DNA from: PALSA-1004 sp041483135
GTDB lineage: Bacteria; Pseudomonadota; Gammaproteobacteria; Burkholderiales; SG8-41
DNA: 64,000 bases
Assembly: GCA_041483135.1 (NCBI GenBank)
Contig: JBGPFE010000004.1
Span: forward strand, 1 to 64,000
Direction of reading: 5' to 3'
Shown: piece by piece, positions 7,968 through 15,929 of the stretch
Position numbering within the stretch: position 1 is the stretch's first letter
Layout: each line of letters starts with the position of its first letter
Position numbers and translations under genes: made by a program
The notes under the pieces: model-generated
The model's database searches: none
What the model was told of the DNA's origin: nothing
The model's input: the letters and a program-made list of their open reading frames with translations, nothing else

Positions 7968-8765
7968 ATGCCTTACCTCGAGCTGTCCCCCGGCTTCAAG
8001 CTATACTACGAGATCGACGACTGCACCGATCCCTGGACGCGGCCGGAGACCGTTTTGTTCGTCCACGGCTTCGCCGAAAACACCACGGCGTGGCGCGCGT
8101 GGGTGCCGCACTTCTCCCGCCGCTACCGCGTGATCCGGTTCGATCAGCGCGGCTTCGGCAAGACGGGCGCCGTGGCCAAGGATTTTTCGCTGACGACCGA
8201 ACTCCTGGTCGACGATCTCTCGCGCATCATCAAGCAACTCGCCGGCGGGCCGGTGCACGTGGTGGCGGGCAAAAGCGGCGGCATCAGCGTGATGATGCTC
8301 GCGGCAACGCATCCCGACCTCGTGAAAACCATCACCGTCGCCTGCTCGCTGGTCGTGCCGCCCAAAGCCGCCGGGTGGATCGAGCACATGGAGAGCCACG
8401 GCATGAAAAGCTGGGCCCGAAAAACCATGCGCGACCGGATGGGAAGCCGAATGCCGGAACAAGGAATCGACTGGTGGGTGGAGATGATGGGCGCGACTGC
8501 GGTATCCACCGCGCACGCCTATCTGCGGTGGGTCGGCGCGATCGACATCAGGGAAGACATCAAGCGGATCAAGTGCCCGACGCTCGTCATCGGGACCGAT
8601 ACGCCGCGGCGCGGCAAAGCGGAATTCGAGTCGTGGCAGAAAACGATCCCCGGCTCCGAGCTCACGATGATCCCGAGCGACGGCTATCACGCCGCGGGCA
8701 CCGATCCTGACGTCACCGCCAAGGTGACGCTCGAATTCATCGGCCGTCATTCGCGCCCGCAGTGA
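7968..8765 (+). CDS. Alpha/beta-hydrolase-fold protein, second Lys-nucleophile paralogue
   Basis: The product has 265 residues and is similar along its length to the product of 5915-6733, with a shared D-D-x-T-D-P-W near residue 20 and R-G-F-G at 61. The nucleophile elbow reads A-G-K-S-G-G with Lys 102 where Ser is expected. The acid position reads G-T-D-T and the C-terminal His is in G-Y-H-A-A (241). It is transcribed divergently from the TctC gene across a 74-nt gap. The substitution is not a sequencing slip, because both paralogues carry it in intact frames. Substrate unknown. Confidence 0.85.
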   Translation: MPYLELSPGFKLYYEIDDCTDPWTRPETVLFVHGFAENTTAWRAWVPHFSRRYRVIRFDQRGFGKTGAVAKDFSLTTELLVDDLSRIIKQLAGGPVHVVAGKSGGISVMMLAATHPDLVKTITVACSLVVPPKAAGWIEHMESHGMKSWARKTMRDRMGSRMPEQGIDWWVEMMGATAVSTAHAYLRWVGAIDIREDIKRIKCPTLVIGTDTPRRGKAEFESWQKTIPGSELTMIPSDGYHAAGTDPDVTAKVTLEFIGRHSRPQ

Positions 8766-8788
8766 GGCAAGACCCGCCTTACATGAAC

Positions 8789-9736
8789 TTAATGGAGTCC
8801 GCGCAGCAGGGCTCGCAGGGCGTGACGTTCGGCGGATGGCGCGAACAGCGGTCTTCGCGCGAGCATCGCACGTTTCAGTTTTCGGTAGAAAACCGTGTCG
8901 GTCGCGGCCCGTTCGATCAATTCCGCCAGCTCTTTGTCGTCATACAACGTGAAATAGCCGGGGTAACCGGCGCCCAGCATTCCGGTGTTGCCGGACACCC
9001 GCGAAGCAAGCACCGGAACTCCGATGCGGGCCGCTTCGCAAATGACATTGGCCCCGCCCTCCATGACTGAACTGACGACCAGCAGGTGGCTCGCGGCCAG
9101 CCAGCGCAACGCTTGCCCGTGGGGCTTGCTACCCAGCCAGCGATAGCGCGGCTCCCGCCTCATCCAATGTCCGGCTGCTTGCGCCATCCCGGGCGTAAGC
9201 GCCTTGCCGAGTTGCACCACCTCGATGTTCGCGTGCATCGGCAGATGGGCGAGCGCTGCGACGGTGCGAAACGGGTCCTTTTCCTCCCTCAGATGTCCTA
9301 TCACGGCGATGCGAAAACGGTTTTGCGGCGGGCCGTGCCGCAGGCCGGTGGCCGCCGATTGGAAAATCACGCGCGTCTTCGCGCGAAAGCGCTTGGCTAA
9401 TTCACGGCGGCCCGCCGGCTGCAGAACCACGAGCCGTGTTGCCAGCGCGAGCGAGCGCCGGGCCTCGGGATGCGTCCTGATGTCACGATAAAGATCGGTG
9501 CCCGTCAGCACGACGATCAACGGCCGGCCGGGATGCGAACGATGAAATTTCTGGATCGACAAGTGGCTCTTGCGCGCGTGCAAAGCGATGAGCGCGTCAG
9601 CGGCATCCCCATCCCATTGCCGCGCAACGGAGACATGATGTCCGAGACCGCGCAAAAATTTCGCCCACCGCTCCGCGGTATGCTGGTTGCCGCTGCGCGC
9701 CCCCGCGACTGCCGGCGTCACTATCGCGATTTTCAT
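8789..9736 (-). CDS. senB: Selenosugar synthase-type glycosyltransferase (SenB)
   Basis: This 315-residue GT-B-fold glycosyltransferase matches the TIGR04348 type. The N-terminus is M-K-I-A-I-V-T-P. The C-terminal half has V-S-S-V-M-E-G-G-A-N-V-I-C-E-A, typical of retaining glycosyltransferases of family 4. In the selenoneine pathway of Variovorax and relatives, SenB uses selenophosphate and a UDP-sugar to make a selenosugar for SenA. The assignment rests on family recall plus the divergent senA neighbour, with starts 119 nt apart. No selenophosphate synthase gene (senC/selD) lies in the window. Confidence 0.82.
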   Translation of the reverse strand: MKIAIVTPAVAGARSGNQHTAERWAKFLRGLGHHVSVARQWDGDAADALIALHARKSHLSIQKFHRSHPGRPLIVVLTGTDLYRDIRTHPEARRSLALATRLVVLQPAGRRELAKRFRAKTRVIFQSAATGLRHGPPQNRFRIAVIGHLREEKDPFRTVAALAHLPMHANIEVVQLGKALTPGMAQAAGHWMRREPRYRWLGSKPHGQALRWLAASHLLVVSSVMEGGANVICEAARIGVPVLASRVSGNTGMLGAGYPGYFTLYDDKELAELIERAATDTVFYRKLKRAMLARRPLFAPSAERHALRALLRGLH

Positions 9737-9771
9737 AAACGGGTCACTGGGCTAGACTTGGAGTGCATAAC

Positions 9772-9812
9772 ATAATGAAATACTCGTGCCAGCGCATCAC
9801 GCGTTTCATTAT
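9772..9812. promoter_or_regulatory. Inverted repeat in the senB-senA divergent promoter region
   Basis: A perfect 9-bp inverted repeat, ATAATGAAA (9772-9780) and TTTCATTAT (9804-9812), lies with a 23-nt spacer between the divergent senB and senA starts. The position suits an operator or paired promoter elements. No regulator gene for it is adjacent, so a role is only suggested. Confidence 0.35.
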
Positions 9813-9854
9813 TTTAGGCACTCTTATGACTATAGCAGACCTGAAAGCGAGTCC

Positions 9855-11147
9855 ATGAAGTTGCCCGAGCCGATCGACCCGGCGTTCCTCGAGCGGGAAT
9901 TGGTCGCGAGCCGCGCCCGCTGCACCGCGATCACCGCCGACCTGCGCGGAGAACGGCTGCTGGGACCGAAGCTCGCGATCGTCAATCCGCCGTTATGGGA
10001 AATCGGTCATGTCGCATGGTTCCAGGAATATTGGTGCTTGCGCCACGACGGTTCGGGCGCAATCGCGAAATCGATCCTGCCCGATACCGACGCGCTTTAC
10101 GACTCCGCGAAAGTTGCGCACGACACCCGCTGGGACCTGCCGCTGCCGGACATCGGGAAAACACTCGCCTACCAGTCGGCAATCCTGGAGCGCGTTCTGC
10201 GCCGGCTCGAGCGCGAGCCGGAGAATAGCGAACTGCAGTATTTCGCGCAGCTGGCGGTTTTCCACGAGGACATGCACGCCGAAGCATTCCACTACACGCG
10301 GCAGACTTTGGGTTATCCCGATCCGTTTCCGGCGGCCGGCGCGACGCCTGCGCCGAATGCGCACGCGAAGGGCGACGTCGAACTTTCCGGCGGCGTGTTT
10401 CCGCTCGGCGCTTCTCCCGATGACGGTTTCGTGTTCGACAATGAGAAATGGGCGCACGAAGTGCCGATTGCGCCTTTCAGGATCGCGCGCGTTTCTGTCA
10501 CGAATGCGGAGTATCTCGAATTCGTTCAGGCGGGTGGCTACCGGCGGCGCGATTGGTGGAGCGAGGAAGGCTGGGCGTGGCGAACGGCCACGGGTTTGGA
10601 GGCACCGTGTTACTGGATCAAGCAGGGAAATTCGTGGCGGCTGCGCCGGTTCGACCAGACCATTGCGCTGCGGCCCGACGCTCCCGTCATTCACGTCAAC
10701 TGGCATGAGGCGCAAGCCTACTGCCGCTACGCGAAACGCCGCCTGCCGACCGAGGCCGAGTGGGAGTACGCGGCCGGTTGGGATGCTTCAGCCGGCGGGA
10801 AGCGCCGCTACCCGTGGGGTGACACTCCGCCAACGTCAGAGCGCGCCAATCTCGAAAGCTCCGACGTTGCCGCAGTAGACGCCTGCCCGCAGGGAAACAC
10901 CGCAGCCGGCTGCCGGCAGATGATGGGCAACGTGTGGGAATGGACCGCCAGCACCTTCGATCCCTATCCGGGATTTGTCATCGATCCCTATAAAGAATAT
11001 TCGCAGCCGTGGTTCGGAACCAATAAAGTATTGCGGGGCGGCAGCTTTGCGACGACTCGGCGCTTGCTGCGCAACACCTGGCGCAATTTCTATACGCCCG
11101 AGCGTAACGACATCTTTGCAGGGTTCCGCACCTGCGCGATCGATTGA
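9855..11147 (+). CDS. senA: Selenoneine synthase (SenA), EgtB-like non-heme iron enzyme
   Basis: This 430-residue protein has an N-terminal DinB-like helical domain and a C-terminal formylglycine-generating-enzyme fold. The likely iron ligands are His 52 in G-H-V-A-W-F and His 137 and His 141 in H-E-D-M-H-A-E. The end carries V-L-R-G-G-S-F-A-T and F-A-G-F-R-T-C. This family joins a selenosugar (SenA) or a thiol (EgtB) to trimethyl-histidine. The senB-like gene next door favours selenoneine synthesis. I chose the ATG at 9855 because homology starts at M-K-L-P-E-P; an in-frame upstream extension looks non-coding. The trimethyl-histidine methyltransferase (EgtD) was not found here. Confidence 0.85.
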   Translation: MKLPEPIDPAFLERELVASRARCTAITADLRGERLLGPKLAIVNPPLWEIGHVAWFQEYWCLRHDGSGAIAKSILPDTDALYDSAKVAHDTRWDLPLPDIGKTLAYQSAILERVLRRLEREPENSELQYFAQLAVFHEDMHAEAFHYTRQTLGYPDPFPAAGATPAPNAHAKGDVELSGGVFPLGASPDDGFVFDNEKWAHEVPIAPFRIARVSVTNAEYLEFVQAGGYRRRDWWSEEGWAWRTATGLEAPCYWIKQGNSWRLRRFDQTIALRPDAPVIHVNWHEAQAYCRYAKRRLPTEAEWEYAAGWDASAGGKRRYPWGDTPPTSERANLESSDVAAVDACPQGNTAAGCRQMMGNVWEWTASTFDPYPGFVIDPYKEYSQPWFGTNKVLRGGSFATTRRLLRNTWRNFYTPERNDIFAGFRTCAID

Positions 11148-11183
11148 CGCGCAAATCCGGATTCACCGTTATTGGTCGCGTTC

Positions 11184-12245
11184 TTACGCTTCCTCCGCTA
11201 TCTCGCGGGTCACTGCATTGGAATTGCCGAAGCACGGCACGTAAATCGAGTGCGTGCCGGGGCCGCCGGCGACGATGATGCAGATGTCTTCCGGCTTGTG
11301 CGAGATGGTGAGCATCGTGTCCGGCCCGATCTCGCCGAACTCCTCGCTGCGTGAATCGCGCGCGCGCGCGAGGTCTTTCGCGGACATTTTGCGCGCCGGC
11401 ATTTTCGACAGCTCCCACAGCCGCTGCTTGACGTCGGCCTTGCTCAAGCCGCCGCGCTTCAAAACCTCCGCGTGCTCGGGCCCGAGCACGAGCCACGGCT
11501 CGCCGCCGTGCGTGTACTCGTTGCTCGGCGGATGGATCATGGTCTCCGCGATCACGCGCACGAGTTCGCCCGCGTCCTTGGTATGCGAGTTCATGTTCAT
11601 CGTGCCTTCGGCGCCGACCACGGTCACCGTGCTTTGCCCGCGCGCGAAGCCACGCTCGACGTGCAGCGGCTGCCACGGGTTTGCGTCCTCGTTCTCGGCG
11701 CAGCAGAACGTGTACTTGCCCGGCTGGCCCTGCGTCGCGCGGTCCATGTCGCCCGGCAGCGCGCCGCCGACGTTGCGCAGGACCAGTCGCAGCGCGCGGC
11801 CTATCGTTGCATTTGCCCATGTGCCCTCGCCAAGACAGTTGTAAGTGGCGTTGACATCGAGCTTGCGCGCAATCGGCCCGTTGATGATGACCCAGATCGC
11901 GACCGGATTGGTCGTCGCCTGGATGCCCTGCAGATTGAATTGCCCGTCGGCGACTGCCTCGACCGCGGAGATCAGAACCGGCAGATACGCGGGCTCGCAT
12001 CCCGCCATCACGGCGTTGATCGCGATGCGCTCGACCGTCGCTGCGCCGTAACCCGGCGCGACGCGAGCCACGACGTCGTGACGGGCGCGGCGCGTGCCGT
12101 GCAACATGCGCTCGACGCGTTCCCGGGTCGGCGGCACGATCGGCAGACCGTCGCTCCAGCGCCGCTCGCGGTAGAGCCGGTTGATCGCGTCGAGATCTTC
12201 CGGTGCTTCGATTAGAACGGCGTGTTCGGCGTCGCTTGCGCTCAC
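11184..12245 (-). CDS. Unrecognised conserved protein coupled to the UGSC selenoprotein
   Basis: The 353-residue cytoplasmic protein has no signal peptide. I do not recognise a named family. It shows an ordered sequence with Y-T-F-C-C-A-E-N (a Cys pair near the middle), N-M-N-S-H-T-K-D, G-G-E-P-W-L-V-L-G-P and a C-terminal G-G-P-G-T-H-S-I-Y-V-P-C-F-G. Its GTG start overlaps the selenoprotein stop as GTGA, so translation is probably coupled and the two proteins are likely to work together. It could be an enzyme acting with the selenoprotein on a metabolite taken up by the TctC protein encoded upstream, but this is only inference from operon order. Confidence 0.8.
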   Translation of the reverse strand: MSASDAEHAVLIEAPEDLDAINRLYRERRWSDGLPIVPPTRERVERMLHGTRRARHDVVARVAPGYGAATVERIAINAVMAGCEPAYLPVLISAVEAVADGQFNLQGIQATTNPVAIWVIINGPIARKLDVNATYNCLGEGTWANATIGRALRLVLRNVGGALPGDMDRATQGQPGKYTFCCAENEDANPWQPLHVERGFARGQSTVTVVGAEGTMNMNSHTKDAGELVRVIAETMIHPPSNEYTHGGEPWLVLGPEHAEVLKRGGLSKADVKQRLWELSKMPARKMSAKDLARARDSRSEEFGEIGPDTMLTISHKPEDICIIVAGGPGTHSIYVPCFGNSNAVTREIAEEA

Positions 12246-12781
12246 TTATACGTCCCGCTTGCGAGTTTCGCCACGTCGTCGACGCATTTCTCCGCGATCT
12301 GCTTCACTTCGTCGCGCGTGCGCAGCCCGAACGGATGCGCGATGACTGCAATCGGCAACTCAGGATTACCCAGCGCGGACGCTTGGGCGCGCCCCAGCGT
12401 GAGGAAAGCGGTCGAGCAGATCGTGATGGCTGCCGGCCCGCGCTTCGTCATTTCTACACTGTCGTGGATACTCCACGACGCGCACGACCCTCAATCGCCG
12501 GAGCCCGCGATCACCAGATCGCATTCGCGGGCGAGCTCGTCGTAGATTGCATCCGTCGCCGGTATCGAAGGCGCGCGTTTCTTGCGCTTGATCACGGCGC
12601 GCACGCCGTACTTCGCCACCAGCAGCTCGGCGAGATCGTCGACCAGGTGATCGAAATTGGGCTTCGCATTGTCGATGAATCCGACCACCTTGCCCGCGAG
12701 CCCGTCGAGAGTGCGCTGCGTCCCGCGCACGGTCTGCTGCCGCGGCGCGGTCGGATCGTAAAGCAGCACGCTGGCCGTCAT
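12242..12781 (-). CDS. UGSC-family selenoprotein (in-frame UGA at 12491-12493)
   Basis: The frame runs 180 codons from an ATG at 12781 (AAGGAG 6 nt upstream), with an internal TGA at codon 97. Both sides are in one frame and form one domain: upstream ends C-D-L-V-I-A-G-S-G-D, and downstream continues G-S-C-A-S-W-S-I-H-D-S-V-E-M-T-K-R-G-P. With TGA read as selenocysteine this gives G-D-U-G-S-C, the defining motif of UGSC-family (seleno)proteins, whose Cys forms read D-C-G-S-C. The U-x-x-C arrangement suggests a thiol or selenol redox centre. A hairpin 11 nt after the UGA fits a bacterial SECIS. A plain stop would leave a 96-aa fragment cut at the motif. The gene lies 43 nt after a TctC gene, in one operon. 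Confidence 0.9.
12461..12479 (-). promoter_or_regulatory. SECIS-like hairpin for selenocysteine insertion
   Basis: On the minus strand, exactly 11 nt separate the UGA (12493-12491) from a perfect 8-bp stem, GTCGTGGA / TCCACGAC, with a 3-nt loop GTA. In E. coli fdhF the minimal SECIS upper stem-loop also begins 11 nt after the UGA and has a loop G-U contacted by SelB. The stem lies inside coding sequence, as expected for bacteria. Confidence 0.8.
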
Positions 12782-12824
12782 TGCTTTCTCCTTCGAAACG
12801 TTTCAGCCAATGTTACACCGCCGG

Positions 12825-13802
12825 CTAATCGGCGCGGATGTTCGCCTGCCGGATGAGCTTCGTCCAGCGCTCGATCTCCGCGCGCAGGAATTTGCCGGCC
12901 TCCTGCGGACTGTTGCCGATCGGGTCGGCGCCCTGCACGAGCAGCTGCTCGCTCACCTCGGGCAGCTTCAGGATTCTGGCCGTTTCCGCATGGACGCGCT
13001 TGATGACGGCCTGCGGCGTGCCGGCCGGCGCGAGCAGTGCATACCACAGCGTCGACTCGTAGCCCGGCAACGTTTCCGCCACGGTCGGAATGTCGGGTGC
13101 GGCACGCGAGCGCGTGCGGCCCGTCGTCGCGAGCGCGACGAGCTTGCCGGTCCGGACGTGCGGCAGCGTGGGCAGCGGGCTCGTGCACATCATCTGCATC
13201 TGGCCGCCGATCAGGTCGATGATCGCCGCGCCGGCCCCGCGATACGGAACGTGCACCACGTCGATGCCGGTCATCCATTTCAGCAGCTCGACCGACATGT
13301 GGCCGCCAGTGCCGGGTCCTGACGATGCGTAATTGATGCGGCCGGGGCGCGCCTTGGCGGCCGCGATGAGCTCCTTGATGCTGCTCACCCCAAGCGACGG
13401 GTGCGCGACGAAAACAAGCGGCGAGTCGGCGACGATGGTGATCGGCGCAAAATCCGCGACCGGATCGTACGGCAGCTGCTTCAGAAGGCCGGGGTTGATC
13501 GCGTGCGTCGTGCTCGCCAGGAACAATGTGTAGCCGTCGGGCGCGGCTTTCGCGGTCAACTGCGTCGCGATCACCTGGCCGCCGCCGGGCCGGTTGTCGG
13601 CCACGACCTGGCGGCCGAGCGCCTCGCCGAGCTTCGCGCTAAGCATCCGCCCGATGATGTCGCCGGCGCCGCCGGGGGGATACGGGATGATGAGCCGGAT
13701 CGGGCGCTGCGGATAGGTATCGGCGGCCGACGCGGCCAATGCGAACACTGCCGCGAGCAGGCCGAAATAAATCCGCAGCGCGCGGCTCGTGTGATAAGTC
13801 AT
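12825..13802 (-). CDS. TctC/Bug-family binding protein heading the selenoprotein operon
   Basis: The product has 325 residues with a signal peptide (hydrophobic 11-25, cleavage near A-S-A). The mature N-terminus Y-P-Q-R-P-I-R-L-I-I-P-Y-P-P-G-G-A-G-D-I-I is canonical for TctC proteins and is followed by A-A-P-D-G-Y-T and H-V-P-Y-R-G-A-G. It is transcribed first, then the UGSC selenoprotein and the 353-aa protein. This binding protein may therefore deliver the compound that those two act on (inference). No TctA or TctB is encoded nearby. Confidence 0.92.
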   Translation of the reverse strand: MTYHTSRALRIYFGLLAAVFALAASAADTYPQRPIRLIIPYPPGGAGDIIGRMLSAKLGEALGRQVVADNRPGGGQVIATQLTAKAAPDGYTLFLASTTHAINPGLLKQLPYDPVADFAPITIVADSPLVFVAHPSLGVSSIKELIAAAKARPGRINYASSGPGTGGHMSVELLKWMTGIDVVHVPYRGAGAAIIDLIGGQMQMMCTSPLPTLPHVRTGKLVALATTGRTRSRAAPDIPTVAETLPGYESTLWYALLAPAGTPQAVIKRVHAETARILKLPEVSEQLLVQGADPIGNSPQEAGKFLRAEIERWTKLIRQANIRAD

Positions 13803-13988
13803 ATCGCACTTGCGCCAAGCGCGATAACAAGTTTGCGGCGATTGTTCATTCCCCCTCCCTCCAATCTGCGCGCTTATTATGCCCGCTTACGCCAAGGACA
13901 GCAGACTGTTTACTCCCTGTTGCCCGGACCAAGAAATCGGGCGGGTCGGTTACGCCTCTCGTAATTTTTATTCCGACAGCGGTGCCCT

Positions 13989-14018
13989 CAAAAAAAGGGC
14001 TGCCGAAGCAGCCCTTTC
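13989..14018 (-). terminator. Rho-independent terminator after the 14045-14656 methyltransferase
   Basis: On the minus strand, a 10-bp stem AAAGGGCTGC / GCAGCCCTTT with a TTCG tetraloop is followed by a run of T (7 in all at 13996-13990). It lies about 27 nt downstream of the methyltransferase stop. On the plus strand the T-run is missing, so the minus orientation is clear. Confidence 0.85.
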
Positions 14019-14044
14019 GCGAGAGTCCCTAGCCCTATACCGAC

Positions 14045-14656
14045 TCACACGTTACGCATCTGTTTTGAATTCGTTTCCGGCGTATCGATAGGCTTGCGTC
14101 CGACGACGCCGTAGTGGTACGGCGGCAACGAAACCAGCGGTATGGCCAATTCGAATCCGGATTCTTTCAACCAATCACGACAGTGTTCTGGACGTGGTCT
14201 GATACTCAAGTGGGGGCCACGTGGCGTGGAGCTGTCATAAATCCAATGCACTACGGCAACCTTGCCACCGGGTGCCAGTGTACGGAAAACTTCCCGCAGC
14301 AAAACCAAGGGCTGCTCTGCGTGCAGGATGTTGAAGAGCATGGCGTAGGAGAGAGAAGCGTCAGCTAGACCAGAGCCCAGCTCCAAAAGGTCGCGATGCA
14401 CCGCGCGCACGTTGCGCAAGCCCAGCGACCGTGCTTTGTGCGCAGTCACCTCGATCATTGCGGGCTCGATATCAAAAGCAAAGACGGTAGCGGTAGTAAG
14501 CCCGGCGGCGGCGACCGTGAAGGTACCGTACCCGCAGCCGAAGTCCGCGACATTACCGTTTGTGTCGACGAAGCCGAGCGCAGCAAGCATGCGGGGAGCG
14601 TCGAAAAAAGACGCCCACATCTGTTCCTCGGGCATACCGCTGTCGCGCGCCTTCAT
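14045..14656 (-). CDS. Class I SAM-dependent methyltransferase
   Basis: The product has 203 residues. The SAM-binding motif I is V-A-D-F-G-C-G-Y-G-T-F (about 37-47), an acidic F-D-I-E-P follows on strand 2, and a later F-R-T-L-A-P-G-G-K-V segment is typical of UbiE/COQ5-type enzymes. The substrate is unknown. It is followed by a strong terminator and sits downstream of the sulfur module with a 100-nt gap, so it may be its last gene or an independent unit. Confidence 0.85.
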   Translation of the reverse strand: MKARDSGMPEEQMWASFFDAPRMLAALGFVDTNGNVADFGCGYGTFTVAAAGLTTATVFAFDIEPAMIEVTAHKARSLGLRNVRAVHRDLLELGSGLADASLSYAMLFNILHAEQPLVLLREVFRTLAPGGKVAVVHWIYDSSTPRGPHLSIRPRPEHCRDWLKESGFELAIPLVSLPPYHYGVVGRKPIDTPETNSKQMRNV

Positions 14657-14758
14657 GGATGGCTGTACAACCTTGTCTCTTGGAACACGGGCACCTTACC
14701 GGCCCATTCTGTTCACCCAGTCAATTCGTCCATGCTGCGGCGATGGGCGCCCTGCTGG

Positions 14759-15922
14759 TTAGAACCATCTGAACAGCCAGTATTTTTCGTACAAGACCTT
14801 GCCGAAGTGCATCATGATGCTGGGTGGTTTCAGCGTGATTTGTGGCGCAGGATCGGCGTAGAAATTTCCGCCCCCGAATCCGGCGCGGCCGTCGCCGCTC
14901 TCAAGGAAGCATTCACCGTCTCCCGAGAACCGCGTCGGCGTTCCATTGCCAGTGATAGCGCACGCGATGTTGTGGGCCACCACCTCGGCCTGGTAATGAG
15001 CGAAAACCCCGGCTTTGGGCAGCGGCTTGCCGATCGAAGTGAGCATGATTCCTGCGACATCGCCAATCGCGAACACGCCCGGGAACTTTGTTGCCATGGT
15101 CTCGCGGTCAACCGGCACCCACCCGGTTTCGCCGCACATGCCGGCATCGCGCACGACCTGCGGCGCGCGATGCGGCGGAATGTAGGCGAGCAGGTCGAAT
15201 TCGGCCTTGGCACCGTTAGCGAAAGTAATCCGGCGTGCCGTTGCATCCACCGCCGTCGCGGTGTGGTTCGGATGGTAACCGATGCCCTTGCTTTCGATCA
15301 TCTGGCGCAACGCGGCCGAAACCGCCTGCCCGGCGACCGGCATCGGTCCCGGCTCGGCGGTATAGAGGTCGACGCTGACTTCCTTGCGAATACCGCGGCG
15401 GCGGCAGTCGTATTCGAGCAGCATCGCCGCTTCGTTGGGCGCGCCCGGGCATTTGAACGGCATCGCGCTCACCAGCACGACAATGCGGCCTTTGTTAATC
15501 CTGACGCGAGCCTCGCGCAGCGATTCGGCTCCGGCCAGCGTATAAAAATTGTGGCCGGCCGCGGCAAGCCCCGGCACCAGTTCCGGCGCGAGATCCGCGC
15601 CCAGCGCGAGGATCATGTAGTCGCCGGCAAGCTCGCGGCCGCTCACGGAGACGGTACGTTTTGCCGGATCGATTTTTTCGACATTGCCGCGCACTACTTC
15701 GATTCCGCGTTTGGCCAAGGCGGCAATGGGACGAGAGATCGCATCTGCCTTGCGCTCGCCGATCATCAGCCACAGCAACGACGGCGGGTAGACATGGTTG
15801 GCCTCGCGCTCGACCAGAATCACGCGGTGCTCGCGGGACAAGGCTTTTCGCAACCGGCATGCCGCGACGATACCGCCGAATCCTGCGCCCAATATCAGGA
15901 TAGTTTTCTTCTGGGAGTTCAT
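14759..15922 (-). CDS. FAD/NAD(P)-binding oxidoreductase, sulfide:quinone reductase-like
   Basis: The product has 387 residues. It has an N-terminal dinucleotide fold G-A-G-F-G-G-I (13-19) and a second FAD motif near the C-terminus, F-A-I-G-D-V-A-G. Cysteines in F-K-C-P-G-A-P-N and D-A-G-M-C-G are at places where SQR-type enzymes hold redox cysteines. The C-terminal tail is aromatic (Y-E-K-Y-W-L-F-R-W-F) and could attach to the membrane. It probably oxidises sulfide or another sulfur species and passes electrons to quinone, as the neighbouring DsrE and rhodanese genes suggest. The exact substrate is inferred. Confidence 0.82.
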   Translation of the reverse strand: MNSQKKTILILGAGFGGIVAACRLRKALSREHRVILVEREANHVYPPSLLWLMIGERKADAISRPIAALAKRGIEVVRGNVEKIDPAKRTVSVSGRELAGDYMILALGADLAPELVPGLAAAGHNFYTLAGAESLREARVRINKGRIVVLVSAMPFKCPGAPNEAAMLLEYDCRRRGIRKEVSVDLYTAEPGPMPVAGQAVSAALRQMIESKGIGYHPNHTATAVDATARRITFANGAKAEFDLLAYIPPHRAPQVVRDAGMCGETGWVPVDRETMATKFPGVFAIGDVAGIMLTSIGKPLPKAGVFAHYQAEVVAHNIACAITGNGTPTRFSGDGECFLESGDGRAGFGGGNFYADPAPQITLKPPSIMMHFGKVLYEKYWLFRWF

Positions 15923-15929
15923 GCGGCGC

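Noticed and set aside
11184..12245. A second in-frame UGA selenocysteine in the 353-aa gene
   Set aside because: The frame is continuous, and its Cys codons are ordinary. No internal UGA is present.
12242..12781. Pseudogene or sequencing error at the TGA in the UGSC gene
   Set aside because: The rest of the frame is intact with no other stop, the codon sits exactly at the motif residue expected to be Sec or Cys, and a SECIS-like stem is in register. A random nonsense mutation would not produce this combination.
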